A stretch of 64,000 nt of DNA from Glandiceps talaboti (GCF_964340395.1 NC_135568.1:10955776-11019775); one strand, 5' to 3'. Positions 1 through 10,758 are shown, counted from the first letter of the stretch. Notes: a model not told the origin generated them from the letters alone. Numbers and translations: made by a program.

Positions 1-267
1 AAATAAAAATTGTGTAAAAGTTTGTGTATTGTACATACAATACCAAACATTTTATTTTTAGTTACATTTATTAATCTTCAACAATTTATTGAGTTGCAAA
101 CAAGGACTTAGTATATGTTGTTTCACATTGATCTTTCAAGTAGGGAGCCATGGTAAAATTGTTTCGTAAATTAAAAATCTAAAATAAATACGGAGCCATG
201 AAAAAATTGTTTCGTAAATTAAAAATCTAAAATAAATACTCAGTCCTCATCCATATAGCCACTTTAA
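1..267. mobile_element. MITE family A, copy 1 (right part, cut by window edge)
   Basis: This is the central part and right arm of a short non-coding inverted-repeat element. It ends in GCCACT followed by TTAA (264-267). The same sequence recurs at 22419-22728 as a complete palindromic element and at 59332-59590. Within this copy about 48 bp of the arm (142-189) is duplicated in tandem (190-239), starting GGAGCCATG each time. There is no coding capacity. TTAA flanks suggest a piggyBac-type transposase supplied in trans, but this is inferred from the flank alone. Confidence 0.7.
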
Positions 268-1180
268 TACACATGTCCTGCACATGCTCAGTTAATAAAC
301 TTAAGAAAGAACTATATGTGCTTACATTTCCTTCACTATATTTTACATATATGTATATATATATTACAATTATTTGTATAGATAGCTATAGCTGTCTTGT
401 TAACATGTTTTATGGGACTAAACATTTCAGCGTTACATTTTTTATTTTATTTGAAAAAAAACAAAAACAATTGCAAATTGTATAAATGTTGAATTCAACT
501 TAATTAATCAAATAAATTCTAAGATAACATTAAATATCTAGAAACTGTTTGCTAAGACCAATAAATCGATTTAATTTATAGTTAATATATAACAAGTATT
601 TTTGCCTTGCTGATTATGGAATGTATTTTCCAATTTTAAACTTATCCTGCACAGTTTGCCATGACTTAAAAAAGAATTTGATTCAGTTTTTCACATGGAA
701 AGTACTAGTGAAGTATTAAAGCTAGGATTTTTGTGAATGATGGGTGGCATAATGTATTTTTTGCTATAAAAATATCTATGCAAATAAATAACTTGAGTCT
801 TGTAATAACTATAGACTTTGAAGTGAAACTCTTATATGTACCCTGAATAAAGCTTTTGTTCTAAAGGGCTTTAAGTTGGAAAAAATCGCCCTTAAGTTCC
901 CATAATTAATTTACTAAGGTTCCCCATTCACAAGTGATATGAAAAGAAATTTACACTTCCTGCATTTACCGTAATTTGTGGAATTTTTTATTAAAAATAA
1001 TTATTATTCATTTGTTATTTTTTTTGTACAGATTTGTATTTGGTCTATATGTGTTAATTTTTCATGAAACAATTGTAAATTAAGATCTTTTGTGTATTTC
1101 ATTTTTATTTTAAACTCTTCTCCGCTTATACTCTTGTATTGTGTCTCTCATATTGTGAATGTGTTTTAATAGATGAATGA
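268..1180. other. A/T-rich stretch, nothing recognised
   Basis: Unique-looking A/T-rich DNA. A 70-codon open frame at 273-485 is rich in Tyr, Ile and Phe as expected from A/T-rich noise and is not called as a gene. Confidence 0.5.
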
Positions 1181-1184
1181 AATA

Positions 1185-1198
1185 GCGCCCTCGTGTGG
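1185..1198 (-). promoter_or_regulatory. CTCF-like motif
   Basis: On the minus strand this reads CCACACGAGGGCGC, matching 12 of 14 positions of the bilaterian CTCF core CCASYAGRKGGCRS. The 12-mer GAGGGCGCTATT that contains its end recurs exactly at 16439-16450. Binding is inference. The motif may instead belong to a dispersed repeat. Confidence 0.3.
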
Positions 1199-1199
1199 T

Positions 1200-1368
1200 G
1201 ATATCTGCAAAATCTATCTTTTGCCAAGTTTCGACAGTGAACACATAATCTATTTTCAAAAAAACATGTCAAACAGCTGTTCCTTGGTTTCTCTCACTTG
1301 AAGACATTATCAATCTCAGTCAAATTAAAGTACTGATAAAAGTTTGGAAACATTCAAGAAACGAAATG
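1200..1368 (+). other. Possible 5' untranslated exon ending at ATG|GTATGT
   Basis: An ATG at 1366-1368 (context ACGAAATG) is followed directly by a good splice donor, GTATGT. Some animal genes have a first exon that ends with the start codon. Nothing else supports a gene here, so chance is the main alternative. Confidence 0.15.
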
Positions 1369-1375
1369 GTATGTA

Positions 1376-2580
1376 CATGTACACATGTTCCAGCTTATAT
1401 TTTTAAGACTGCATAGCTTTCACATGCAACAAATGAATCGTACTGTTTCAGATGTTTGACATGATGTCTTCACTTGGCAAAATTTAGACACTGTGGAAGC
1501 TGCCAAGTATTCTATACTATTCTCTCAATGCCCAAATATGGTCAGTATATAGAAAAGACCCCCTGCAGAGCTGGATCCCATGTACTCTGCTGCTAGACAT
1601 CACAGATGACATATTTTGAGAGCACATATTTTGTTCTGCACAGGTCATTAACATTATGCTGGGCCAGAATAAGGGTTTTGGTTCTTGAAGACAAGGGATT
1701 CTGATTTCTGCTGCGTCAAACGACTGAGCTTTCTGTTAGTTTTTATTCTAGTTTTACTGTGCAAAACTTCAAAGTGTTGATAGTATCCGTATACAGTAAT
1801 GCAACTATTCCTTAAAATTCCATTTGTTGTCACAAAGGTGGTCATGTGAAATTATTTTTGAAACTGAACAAATGGCGGATTCTGATGCAAATTACTCAGT
1901 TCCTGTACATTTTAAATTCTGTTTTGTTTCACAAACTTCAAGCAGTCATGTCATATCAAACAAAGCAATATTAATTTTCTGTAAATTCTGTTTTTTGTTG
2001 CTGTTGTGGTCATTTTAAAGCTATTTTTGATCACAACACAATATTTTTGTCAAAAAGTTTTTCAAGCTTACTAAAGTTTCTGGAAATGAAGGGTGGGAAA
2101 TTCTGTTTGTTGTTGTGCTCATATACTGCTATTTTTTTAAACTGAATTCATCACAATATTTTATGTGACAGCATCATAGTTTTTCAAGAATACAGAAGCT
2201 TTTATTGAGGAAGGGGCAAAAAGAAACTTTGAAAAGTTAGCGTGTAAATCACTCTTCTCTGTGCAATAATAAAAGTTTAGTGGAAACTAATGATGGAATT
2301 AGGTGAAACTAAATCACTTTTTTTTTACTTTTATTAGATTTAAGATTTTAATAGATGGAATCTGATTGGGTTTCAATTTACACTTATGTTTATATAAAAG
2401 ATAAAAAAAGAAAACAAAAAACCCTTACAGGTTATGTTCACAAATGTACATTATTTTACTATCAAGTTATGGCAGGTCAACATTTAGGCAGTTTTGATGT
2501 GATGGAAGTACTTTCAGAAAAAATGTTTGATGTTGGTTTAAACTAAAAGTATGGAAATCAGTCAGGTTTAGTCAGAGGGG
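1376..2580. other. Intron-like stretch, nothing recognised
   Basis: A/T-rich DNA. Open frames of 63-64 codons at 1654-1845 (minus), 1824-2018 and 2355-2546 have low-complexity, non-protein-like composition. No repeat family was matched here. Confidence 0.45.
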
Positions 2581-2624
2581 TTTGTTTGTTTGTTTGTTTG
2601 TTTGTTTGTTTGTTTGTTTGTTTG
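2581..2624 (+). repeat. (TTTG)11 microsatellite
   Basis: Eleven perfect TTTG units. Confidence 0.95.
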
Positions 2625-2984
2625 GGTCACTTTTAGATGTATATTTTTGTAAAGTTTGATTCATTTTCAGACGTGTAGGTTAATGGCACAGATTGTTTGT
2701 TTGGTTATCTGTAGTATCATCATCAACTGTGGTTTCAGGGTGACCCCTAGTCCATCAGGTCAACACTGATATTGAGCTTCCTGACCTTGGAGTGGTATAC
2801 AGTCTTAAACTTAACGTGATTGTCCAATCAATGAACATTGTCCAAACTTCTAGGGTCAACTGAAAGATTCAATTTTCAACTAATCAGTTCTCTTTCTACA
2901 CTCAGTAAAATTTTACCTGTCTAGAAATTAATAATTGTTATTCCTCTAAATATATCAAATAAACCTGTAAAAAAAACAACAACA

Positions 2985-3445
2985 GATGTTCATCTCTCAG
3001 GTTAACTCGCATTCCATCAAATCTACATCAGTCCTTTTTAATTTACTCCAAAAAAGCTATCCGTCTATGAAAGCACAGTTCTTCCAGAAGAAAACTTTGC
3101 AGAAAATAGAGTACTGCAAAATTTCGTAAAAATCTCTCAGATTATAAAATTTGCATTCCATCAATTCAGTTCTTTTACTGTACTCAAAAAAAGTTATGTC
3201 TAAGTTATCTTCCCGAAGATAACTTAAATAAACTTCACAAAAGATAGAATATTACGAAATTTCATAAAATTTAATCTCTCAAGTTAACTTTCATTCCATC
3301 AAATCTACATCGGTCCTTTTATACTGTACTCAAGAAAAAAGTTATCTGTCTATCAAAATACTGTTGAATGTCATGAATAAATTGAACAAAAATAGAATAT
3401 TTTTAAAAATTTCATGAAAATGTTCGTCTTCAAAGTTTGCATCCC
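2985..3445 (+). repeat. Degenerate tandem repeat, about 150 bp x 3
   Basis: Three diverged units share the order CATTCCATCAAATCTACATC, then TACTCAAAAAA, then AGTTATCTGTCTAT, then AAATTTC(A/G)T. The middle unit contains a perfect 26-nt palindrome at 3201-3226 (12-bp arms TAAGTTATCTTC around CC). Confidence 0.7.
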
Positions 3446-3725
3446 AAAATTAAATTGTTAAAATTTGGATCATAAAATGGACACCAAATTTACATATTAA
3501 AACTTCATCAAATTTCTATTTAAAAATCTATCACGCAATGACTTTATCATGATCTGTCAAAAAGGTCAAACGTATCAGGAAGTTTAAGGAAAGTTGATAT
3601 ATCAATAAAGTAAAACTTAACATCAACGACTTTGGTTGAAAATCTGTTGCTTTCCTCGTTCGGGCACCTTGTGAAAAAGTATGTTCATACTTTCTATGCA
3701 TCGTGAGATGTGATAACCACACATA
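3446..3725. other. No feature recognised
   Basis: The sequence leads into the CpG-richer block on its right. A 63-codon minus-strand open frame at 3531-3722 is not convincing. Confidence 0.4.
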
Positions 3726-4168
3726 TCAAAAACCCAGCTGATATGATGAAGTCTGTACGACGTCTTATGCCTACTTTGAACCCCATGGTATTTGTAATAA
3801 GTACATCTGTAAACACAGTCCGGGTAGTGTCTGGTTACACCAGTGCCTCATCACATGTAACGCCAACCAATGAGAAGTGAAAGAGGAGAATTGTATTTGT
3901 TTGCCGCTTGCCCAACCAGTAAGATGAAAATAGAGTATGTAGCTGTGTGTCGGCTGTCTGTAACGTAAGTCAATACTTTATTGCATCGGAATGCCCCGTA
4001 ACTAGACAGATTGCATTTGCCGGAGCTTGTTTAGTGTCCCCCTTTTTATTCTAACTTGTAGAGTGCACACTTCCACTGGTTTAAATCACTCCCTGTGTTC
4101 TTCCATTCGTTGGATTTCACTTTTTCAACTTTTTTTTTTTGTGCCGGAGTTTGGTTGTCATTCCGGAA
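3726..4168 (+). promoter_or_regulatory. CpG-enriched promoter-like block with two possible first exons
   Basis: CpG density and G+C are clearly above the neighbourhood. The block contains a CCAAT box (AACCAATGAG near 3866). Two exon ends could be used on the plus strand. One has an ATG at 3924-3926, 13 full codons starting MKIEYVAVCRL, and a perfect donor GTAAGT at 3965. The other is a pyrimidine-rich leader ending in ATG (4166-4168) followed by the donor GTACGT. No TATA box is evident. A CpG-type promoter for a gene running rightward is inferred. The peptide is too short to identify. Confidence 0.35.
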
Positions 4169-5050
4169 CATGGTACGTATATGTTTATGTGTTTAGGTAT
4201 TGATATATCAGATGATGTAAGATTCATAATGGAGAAAATGCATCAAATTTTGATTGTGACGTAGCGATTATATTTTTATCAAAATGTCTCCGTGTGATAT
4301 TACCAATGATGTAAATATGCTGTTTCCAACATGTTTTGTGAATTTCACCGGCTAGTCTTTAAATTCAAGGTAATTATTTTATCCTTCTGTTCCATGTGTT
4401 TTGAGTTAATTTATTGTCTTTGGGTGTACTGTATCACACATTATGAGGTGCCTTTAGGGAAATATTAAATTCTGTACACCATCCGGCAAGGCTTCGCAGT
4501 GTCTTCATTGTGACCTAGTTTGGCCCTTTTTCTATTTTGACACTTAACCTGAGGGGTTAAGGATGCTATGTATGTATTTGGTTACCATAGCAACCATGAT
4601 GCCCGTGGTGTACAAACCAGCGTCCAATGAAAACTAATCATACTTGTTAATAGTTTGTTTTCTTTCTCAAGATGTAGTGATACATAGTTAAGTTTGGCTT
4701 GTGAATACTACAGATATTAATTTAACTGATTTCTCACAATGTAGAATTGATTTTAATTGTTATAGATCTTGAACGGCCCTTTCTGGATCAGATCCAAACT
4801 ATTGAACATATTTTCCCATCTGCTCTACTGCCTTGACCTTGGAGTTGACCCTTACCCTTGTGGGTGACCCTGCTACATACTATCAATTCTCTTTAAAAAA
4901 CCAATCATCGGTATTTTCTGCCACCTGGTATTCTTGTCATCTTGGTATCTTGTTTGTGTTGCTTTCCAAGTTAAGTTTAAAGTAACCAATAATAAGTGTA
5001 AGAAATCAGTGACTAACTTTTATAATATGTAAGAATGGTTTCGAAAAATT
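4169..5050. other. Possible first-intron sequence
   Basis: Apart from the X-box listed separately nothing is recognised. An ERR/SF1-type half-site (CCTTGACCTTGG) lies near 4833. Confidence 0.35.
4581..4594 (+). promoter_or_regulatory. RFX X-box motif
   Basis: GTTACCATAGCAAC is a full match to the RFX X-box GTNRCC-N(0-3)-RGYAAC with a 2-nt spacer. RFX factors control ciliary genes in animals. It sits about 410 bp after the promoter-like block ending at 4168. Motif match only. Confidence 0.45.
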
Positions 5051-5054
5051 TGAA

Positions 5055-5300
5055 CATTTCAATTTTATAAATGGACAACAATGTTTCTGGCAACAATGTT
5101 TCCACAGATAGTACCTAGGCTAGATATATCTTTGTGGAAACATCTCAGGTTCGTGATTTGCAATAGTAGACATTTCTACTTTGTAAATTTGCAACAATGT
5201 TACTTGCTATGATGTTGCTGCAAACATCACTAAAGCATAATAATTTGTGAAAGTACTATGTTTCTAGTTTGCAAATTTGCAACAATGTTTCTGGGACTTA
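5055..5300 (+). repeat. Degenerate direct repeats around CAACAATGTT
   Basis: Four occurrences of CAACAATGTT, in part within longer similar blocks (TTTGCAACAATGTTNCT). The core resembles the SOX site ACAATG, but duplication is enough to explain it. Confidence 0.4.
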
Positions 5301-5477
5301 ATTATCTTCAAATGTACTATCTCATAGATTATCATTTTCCTGAAAGTTGCCTAACTTCAGCTGTGTTTTTGCTAAGATTTTAAAAGTTAGACATTAATCA
5401 TGGAAGGTATACCTAATATGCTGAATATGTGCTAGCTATCACTATCTTGTAATAAGACCTTAGGTCTGTGCTCTGCA

Positions 5478-5577
5478 TTCTCGCAAACAAACAAGAGTTA
5501 TTATTTTTACCACTACATTTCCTGTGGGAGTCTTGTTAAGAACGTTGCCGTACAACAGGCCGTGGTTTGCGACGACG
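5478..5577 (+). repeat. Dispersed repeat R, copy 1
   Basis: About 100-bp block with ordered segments CGCAAACAAACAAGAG, TTATTTTTACCACTACA, CTTGTTAAGAAC, GTTGCCGTACAAC and CGTGGTTTGCGACG. The same order, on the minus strand, is found at 10759-10872 (best match), 20827-20936 and 45789-45886. No terminal repeats or poly-A tail were seen. Origin unknown; it could be the core of an old SINE. Confidence 0.6.
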
Positions 5578-5589
5578 ATGGTGCTCTGA

Positions 5590-5735
5590 AGGTTGCCAAA
5601 CAAAGGCCGAAGGATGTGATTTCAGTACTTGGGGCAGAAAGCCTGGGCCCTTGGTGTGCACCTTCGCCGAGTACTTGGGGCAGACAACCTCCTGGGTGTT
5701 AATGCCCTTGGAGTACACCTTGCCATGTACCATGA
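5590..5735. repeat. G+C-rich imperfect direct duplication
   Basis: GAGTACTTGGGGCAGACAAC and the earlier CAGTACTTGGGGCAGAAAGC are about 58 bp apart, each followed by a CCTTGG(T/A)GT(G/A)CACCTT segment. The block is open in frames on both strands (5567-5764 plus, 5536-5733 minus), which reflects its higher G+C rather than a recognised protein. Confidence 0.45.
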
Positions 5736-5943
5736 GTTTGTACTATGAGTTTGGTCACTTGTAATATCAAAAGTAAGCCTGATGCTCTAGCAGCTAGACT
5801 AGCAATATTTCTGAATGCTACACCAAAAAGCCTTGAAAAGTAAATGGTAGTTTTAGCTACTAAAAATACTACCCTTTACCAAATGCACTGAAATATGTAA
5901 CTGTGATACAAAATCTGACTTGCAAAATGTCATTGTGTATGTA

Positions 5944-6038
5944 AGAGACTTGGCTATCTGGTATGACATACTAGATTGACTTGTTCTACAACTTCTGGTG
6001 GATGACATTGTCAAGCCAGAAGCCAAGTCTATGAGTTA
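5944..6038. mobile_element. Hairpin MITE family B, copy 1
   Basis: Inverted repeat with arms AGAGACTTGGCTATCTGG and CCAGAAGCCAAGTCTATG around a middle that includes GATGACATTGTCAAG. Other copies lie at 29070-29159, 36630-36698, 36972-37030, 37090-37175, 37255-37335, 52527-52612, 55708-55812 and 58381-58470. Non-coding and too small for autonomous movement. Confidence 0.65.
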
Positions 6039-6850
6039 GATCTCCTGTTTAACATGTTTATATGGCAAGTATCTAATTAGGAAACAATTACAGTATTAAG
6101 TTTATAGTAAAGGATTTCCTTAAGTTACAACAAGAAATGAAAAGCTATCTTTATAAACACTTCTACATGTCAGAATGTAGGCATGTTTTAATAGAAAGTA
6201 CGAAAATAATGAAATATTCAAAATATCATTGCCATAGTAACAATTTGTTGAAATAACACCTAGAATCTTGCTACATATCTCCATCCTATTCAACATTGTC
6301 AAACTAATGTAAAAAACGTACCCCACATAATTAAAGTCTCAGAGAAGCGGAACGGGAAGTGAAATATTGTCAACAGAACAAATTTATAGTTTCTTCTGCC
6401 ATCATATTCTAATCAATCAAGTTGACATTTTGTTGATATGGCTAACTAAAAATATATAATCTATTTCCTGTTAGAAAGTTATATCTTACACATATGGTGT
6501 AATAATTAACTTACTGGAGTTGTGATGATAGAAACAAACATACTGCTGGTTACCATTGAATTATTATCTACAGGTCAAAGGTCATCCACATTCTCTGGGT
6601 CTAAGTATAATATATGAACAAAAATAGTACCATCAACATTTTAGAGTTCAGTTGAATATATATGAGATTTAGGGTTATTTTGGATCAGTGTAGGTAAAGT
6701 TTATTTTTTCATCCAACTTTCCATAAAATAAGGTGAAAATGAAATAGGTGGAAATGATAACTTAATTCTCCATTATTTTGAGATTTTGTAATACCAAATG
6801 TTTTTTATTACATTGGGTGTCATTTTTTTCATATAGATGAGAGAAAGTGA
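6039..6850. other. No gene; one DR1 motif
   Basis: A/T-rich DNA holding only the DR1 site at 6572-6584. The minus-strand 68-codon frame at 6120-6326 is not convincing. Confidence 0.4.
6572..6584 (+). promoter_or_regulatory. Perfect DR1 nuclear-receptor motif
   Basis: AGGTCAAAGGTCA: two AGGTCA half-sites with a 1-nt spacer, the binding form used by HNF4, RXR heterodimers and COUP-TF. It is one of five exact copies in this window. Confidence 0.45.
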
Positions 6851-6857
6851 CATACTG

Positions 6858-7175
6858 CCCATTTCATGTTAGTGTTCAGTGGCTCTGTTTGATACAACCA
6901 TGCAGAAACTAATAAGGAACTGCATATGCTACACGTTAAAGGTAGCAATATCACAACATCTTAACATACTGCAACTAGACACAGACATGCTGGCACCAAT
7001 GTTTTGGTGTCTGTATGGTGACATGTTAGATCATTTTATTAGACAAAATCTTACAAGACACTCATTTATTGATTGATATTCTTGCTATCTTAATGTGTAG
7101 CATGTGTACTTTAATTCTTATTGGTTTCTGTGTGGTTGTATCAAACAGAGCCAGTGGACTCTAACATGAAATGGG
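6858..7175. mobile_element. MITE C with about 85-bp terminal inverted repeats
   Basis: The left arm starts CCCATTTCATGTTAG and includes GGCTCTGTTTGATACAACCA and AGAAACTAATAAG. The right arm is its reverse complement, ending CTAACATGAAATGGG. Arms are roughly 85% identical by eye. The interior is A/T-rich and lacks a credible protein. No obvious target-site duplication was seen. Confidence 0.7.
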
Positions 7176-7275
7176 TTGTAAACTGAGTTTCAATGTCACT
7201 GCATGACTTTGATAAAATCATTTAAAGGGGTGGTAAACTGAGTTTCAATGTCATTGCATGCCTTCAATAACATCG
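7171..7275 (+). repeat. 57-bp tandem duplication
   Basis: TAAACTGAGTTTCAATGTCA is followed by a related CTGCATGACTTTGATAA or TTGCATGCCTTCAATAA block, twice in a row. Confidence 0.7.
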
Positions 7276-7990
7276 TCTTCTGACATTGTTAGAACAGTTG
7301 ACAGCGTAACAAGGGTTTCATCAAAATTGATTCATTGTTATACCTGAAAACCAGAATTGAGTTCAGTCAATTAAAACCAAAGGTGTATTATGTTACTTTT
7401 GTTCCAAACACAAACTTGAAAATTGTTAATACCTGAAGTTTTTGACTGCATCTTAATTCAGTCGTTGTCAACAGAATTTGACCCATTATTCAGAACAAAG
7501 CTTTGTAATGTAATACATTGTATTACCAGCACAGATGAACTTTCATTTGGAGATGATTTGATATGCTTTGACAGTAAGTAGAACGCTACAAGTACTATGT
7601 CGCTAAAATTACACCTAAAAACCTACAAATTCAGGTTATACCCCATTTAAGAGTCGCATCCACTTACTTTTCTCATCTTAATGTATTTTTCTGTTTCATT
7701 TCTTGACGGACATAACTTGAATGCAAATAGAATGAAGTAGTATAAATGAGGCAGAACAAAGGATGGCAAGAATTTGATATGTCAATATTAGAATTTCTGA
7801 CTTGAGTTTTGTATGAAGTATGACCATAAACCTATGTCAATATTATAAAATGTGTGTCTGTATAACTACTCAATATTGGACTGGTTTTCTTTTACCAACT
7901 TGAAAATGATTAAAAAGAAAGAACAAATATATCAAATGAACTTTCATAGTCACCCTGCTATCAATTTTCTCATTCAAGAAATTTTCCGGG
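7276..7990. other. No feature recognised
   Basis: Unique-looking DNA. TTTAAAGGGGTGGTAAAC at about 7223 and TTATACCCCATTTAAG near 7640 are weakly inverted, so a decayed TTAA-ended element of about 430 bp is possible. Confidence 0.3.
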
Positions 7991-7994
7991 TCTT

Positions 7995-8740
7995 TTTATC
8001 TGCAGTGTTTGAGTATATAAACGGCTTGAATTTCAACTAGTATCACAACTCAGTGAACTTTTTGAAGAAATTTGATTAGAATTTAAGTGTAAATGCATTG
8101 TTTAGGTAACAGACTGTGTTTTTTATCAGTGATATAAATTGAGAACAAACACAGCTTGGATTTCTGACTAGTTTTGCAACTTGGCGAGCTGTTTCAAGAC
8201 ATATGCTCTTTTCAAATTTAGCATAACAGTAAAATTCCTAATGTTTTTCATGTGCTGTAATTGTCTACTATAGCGGCTTGAATTTCTGACAAGTTTCGCA
8301 ACTCAGTGAGCTTCTCCAAGACAGTCTTTTCAAATTTAAACATAACAGTAAAATTCCCCAATGTTTTTCACCTGCAGTGCTGTAATTGACAACTTTAGCG
8401 GCTTGGATTTCTGACAAGTTTCACAACTTGGCGAGCTTCTCCAAAACGTTCTTTTCAAATTTGAACATGACAGAAAAATTCCCAATGTTTTTCACCTGCT
8501 GTAATTGAGTACAAAAATGACTTGAATTTCTGACAAGTTTCACAACTCGGCAAGCTATTTCAAGACATTCTTTTCAAATCATATAGTAAAGTTCCCCATG
8601 TTCCCCCGAGTACTACAGCGGCTTGAATTTCAGTCAAGTTTCACAATGTAATGGTAAAAATCCTACTATTTTTTACCTGCTATATAGTGAGTACAAAAAT
8701 CACATAAATTCCTGACTATAGTTTCACTATTCAGCATTTT
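7995..8740 (+). repeat. Degenerate tandem repeat, about 120 bp x 6
   Basis: Repeated order: GCGGCTTGAATTTCTGACAA, GTTTC(G/A)CAACT(C/T), AGCTTCTCCAAGACA, TTCTTTTCAAATTT, AACAGTAAAATTCC and AATGTTTTTCACCTGC. Unit length drifts and the last units are the most diverged. Confidence 0.8.
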
Positions 8741-8755
8741 CACTAGATCATTGTT

Positions 8756-8777
8756 ATTTGCATAAATTAATGCAAAT
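8756..8777. promoter_or_regulatory. Inverted pair of POU octamers
   Basis: ATTTGCAT (8756-8763) and ATGCAAAT (8770-8777) face each other across 6 bp. Both are full octamer matches, but in such A/T-rich DNA chance is possible. Confidence 0.3.
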
Positions 8778-8829
8778 TAGCATATTTGTGTGTAGTAGAA
8801 TATAATTTGCATATTGAAAAGTATAATTG

Positions 8830-9990
8830 CATTAATGAAAGTACAAAGCCTCAGATCATGTATGAGTAATACATAGTAGAATAAAATATCAAAAAACCGA
8901 CAGATGTTGTAGAATATTATAGTTTTGTAAATAACATGACAACCAAAGTAGGTGGGTTATGATTGAAATGTAATAGTGTATCTAATTGATGTCAGTCTGT
9001 CATTGTATAGTATGTTCACCCCATACCAATTATTTCTAAATGTACTTTCACCACTTCAATAACATCATGGCTGTCATTATGATTTCTATATAAGGCAACA
9101 AAAGACACACAGATTGTAGTAATACTTTAATCATAACCTTGTTACAGTATTTATTGTCAAGTCATTTTTCACTTTTTTTTCAACCTTTTTTTCATCCATG
9201 TATATGAGGGATGTACTCATGTACTTCACTTTGACTAGATGGCAATCATTATTATAAGTACAGTATACCTCGAAGGCAAAACAAAAATACACACATAGAT
9301 AGCAAACTATATATTCTACTCATCAAAAAATTACACAAATCCAAATTTCTTTTTCACTATAATCAGCAAGACACTAGTGAAAAATTTGCTTCCAAATTTC
9401 AAAATTACAAACCCTTTCACACAGTTAGAAGTTTAAATAATTGTAAAATTATAACTATGATCCCAGAGTCTGTAGGATAGGGATTATAGCTTGGTGTTTA
9501 ATTTTGTACTGTAATAATGCTTAAAATGTTAAAATGTATGATTGAATTTGTAAGAAACATTATTATGCTATGTTTACCAGATCTGTTACCATGGTTACCA
9601 GGACTTTGAAATGTTAGCAGAAGCAATGATTGTAAAATAGATATTATGTAAATTTGACATATTGGTATGTGAGTGTTATTTTTTTTCCTATTAGTAACTA
9701 TTTGCCATTCGTTTATTCTTGCCTGCTGTCCGAACCTTTACTGGAAAGAGCTCATGCTGTTCTATTAACTGGATTATTTCTTTATTGATCATTCATGGTG
9801 ATGTGTATATTGACTTGATGACCACATGTAAACAATGATGAATTTGTTTATCAACAAATGTAAATATGTGGGATAATGATAGTGTTTGATCATACCAATG
9901 TGATTGAGATATTCTGATGTAAGAATACGGCTTGATTCCTTTATCTATATCTCAGTCTTCTTTCATCTGTACATTGTGGTTTGTTTGTCT
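8830..9990. other. No gene recognised
   Basis: A/T-rich DNA without matched repeats. GTTACCATGGTTAC at 9585-9598 is one mismatch from an RFX X-box. Confidence 0.4.
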
Positions 9991-9999
9991 TTCTGGGAG

Positions 10000-10141
10000 T
10001 GATCTCATCTAGGAAGATTACTATCCCTGGCTTTAAACACAAACTAAGGGATGGGATAAGTTCGAAGAATTGTAGAGATGTTTTGGTAATGAGCAAATTC
10101 CAATTTGTCAATGTTGCCCTGCCATTGACTCTGTACATAAG
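10000..10141 (+). other. Possible internal exon (weak)
   Basis: A T-rich tract before 9999 ends in GAG. The frame through to 10141 is open and includes the segments GFKHKLRDGISSKNC and VMSKFQFVNVALPLTLYIR, then AAG|GTATTT. The opposite strand is open too (9941-10138), so base composition may explain it. The peptide was not recognised. Confidence 0.18.
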
Positions 10142-10510
10142 GTATTTGATTTTGATAGCTTGGTTGGATGTACTACATCGATGTCCATAAATAGTCAGAT
10201 GTGACTGCTAGCATTCCTGTATCATTATATTCTATTCTGTCCATCAGGCTAAGGTTTTCTCTTGTCCTTAATCTAGATCTAACCACAGTCCGTCAGTACT
10301 GATCTGCCATAGATAGATGATGTGATAGAAGGACTGGAATCTAACCATTATCTAGAATTCAGTGAAACGTTTTCAGAAATTGACAGCTGTATATTGGATA
10401 GTATGTAATTATAATGCAGATGCAATGCTGATTGGTGAAATTGACTTAAATTACTATTATAAAAACAACGCTAGTGACTGAAATTATTTCAACATGTAGA
10501 TACAATAGAA

Positions 10511-10618
10511 GTCTAGTTCCTTTAATACCTGTTGAAATTCTCTATGATCACTATCCTGGGTGGAAAAAATTCCGGGAGATAATCGTAGTGATCGTAACGC
10601 ATATATAGGAAACTAGAC
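10511..10618. mobile_element. MITE family D, copy 1
   Basis: Ends are inverted: GTCTAGTTCC at the left and GGAAACTAGAC at the right, with GATCACTA inside both arms. It is related to the near-perfect hairpin at 38178-38292 and to partial copies at 26300-26390, 29955-30015, 35225-35275 and 36765-36905. Confidence 0.6.
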
Positions 10619-10687
10619 GAATACAATAGTTAGATAACGTTCTTTGATTCACAACCAAGTTATTTTTTTCATGTTTATGTATCGGCA

Positions 10688-10728
10688 ACCTGAGGAAGGC
10701 ATTGACAGTCACAATGCCGAAGCATAGA
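10688..10728 (+). other. Hammerhead-like stem motif, copy 1
   Basis: CTGAGGA is followed by the stem GGCATTG (698-704) / CAATGCC (712-718), then GAAG. The order matches the hammerhead core CUGANGA - stem II - GAAA. The final A is G here and no stem III partner is seen, so catalysis is not claimed. A second copy at 62546-62580 has the same layout with a different stem sequence. Confidence 0.4.
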
Positions 10729-10758
10729 CATGTACAAAAGTAACTTCAATTATTTTTT

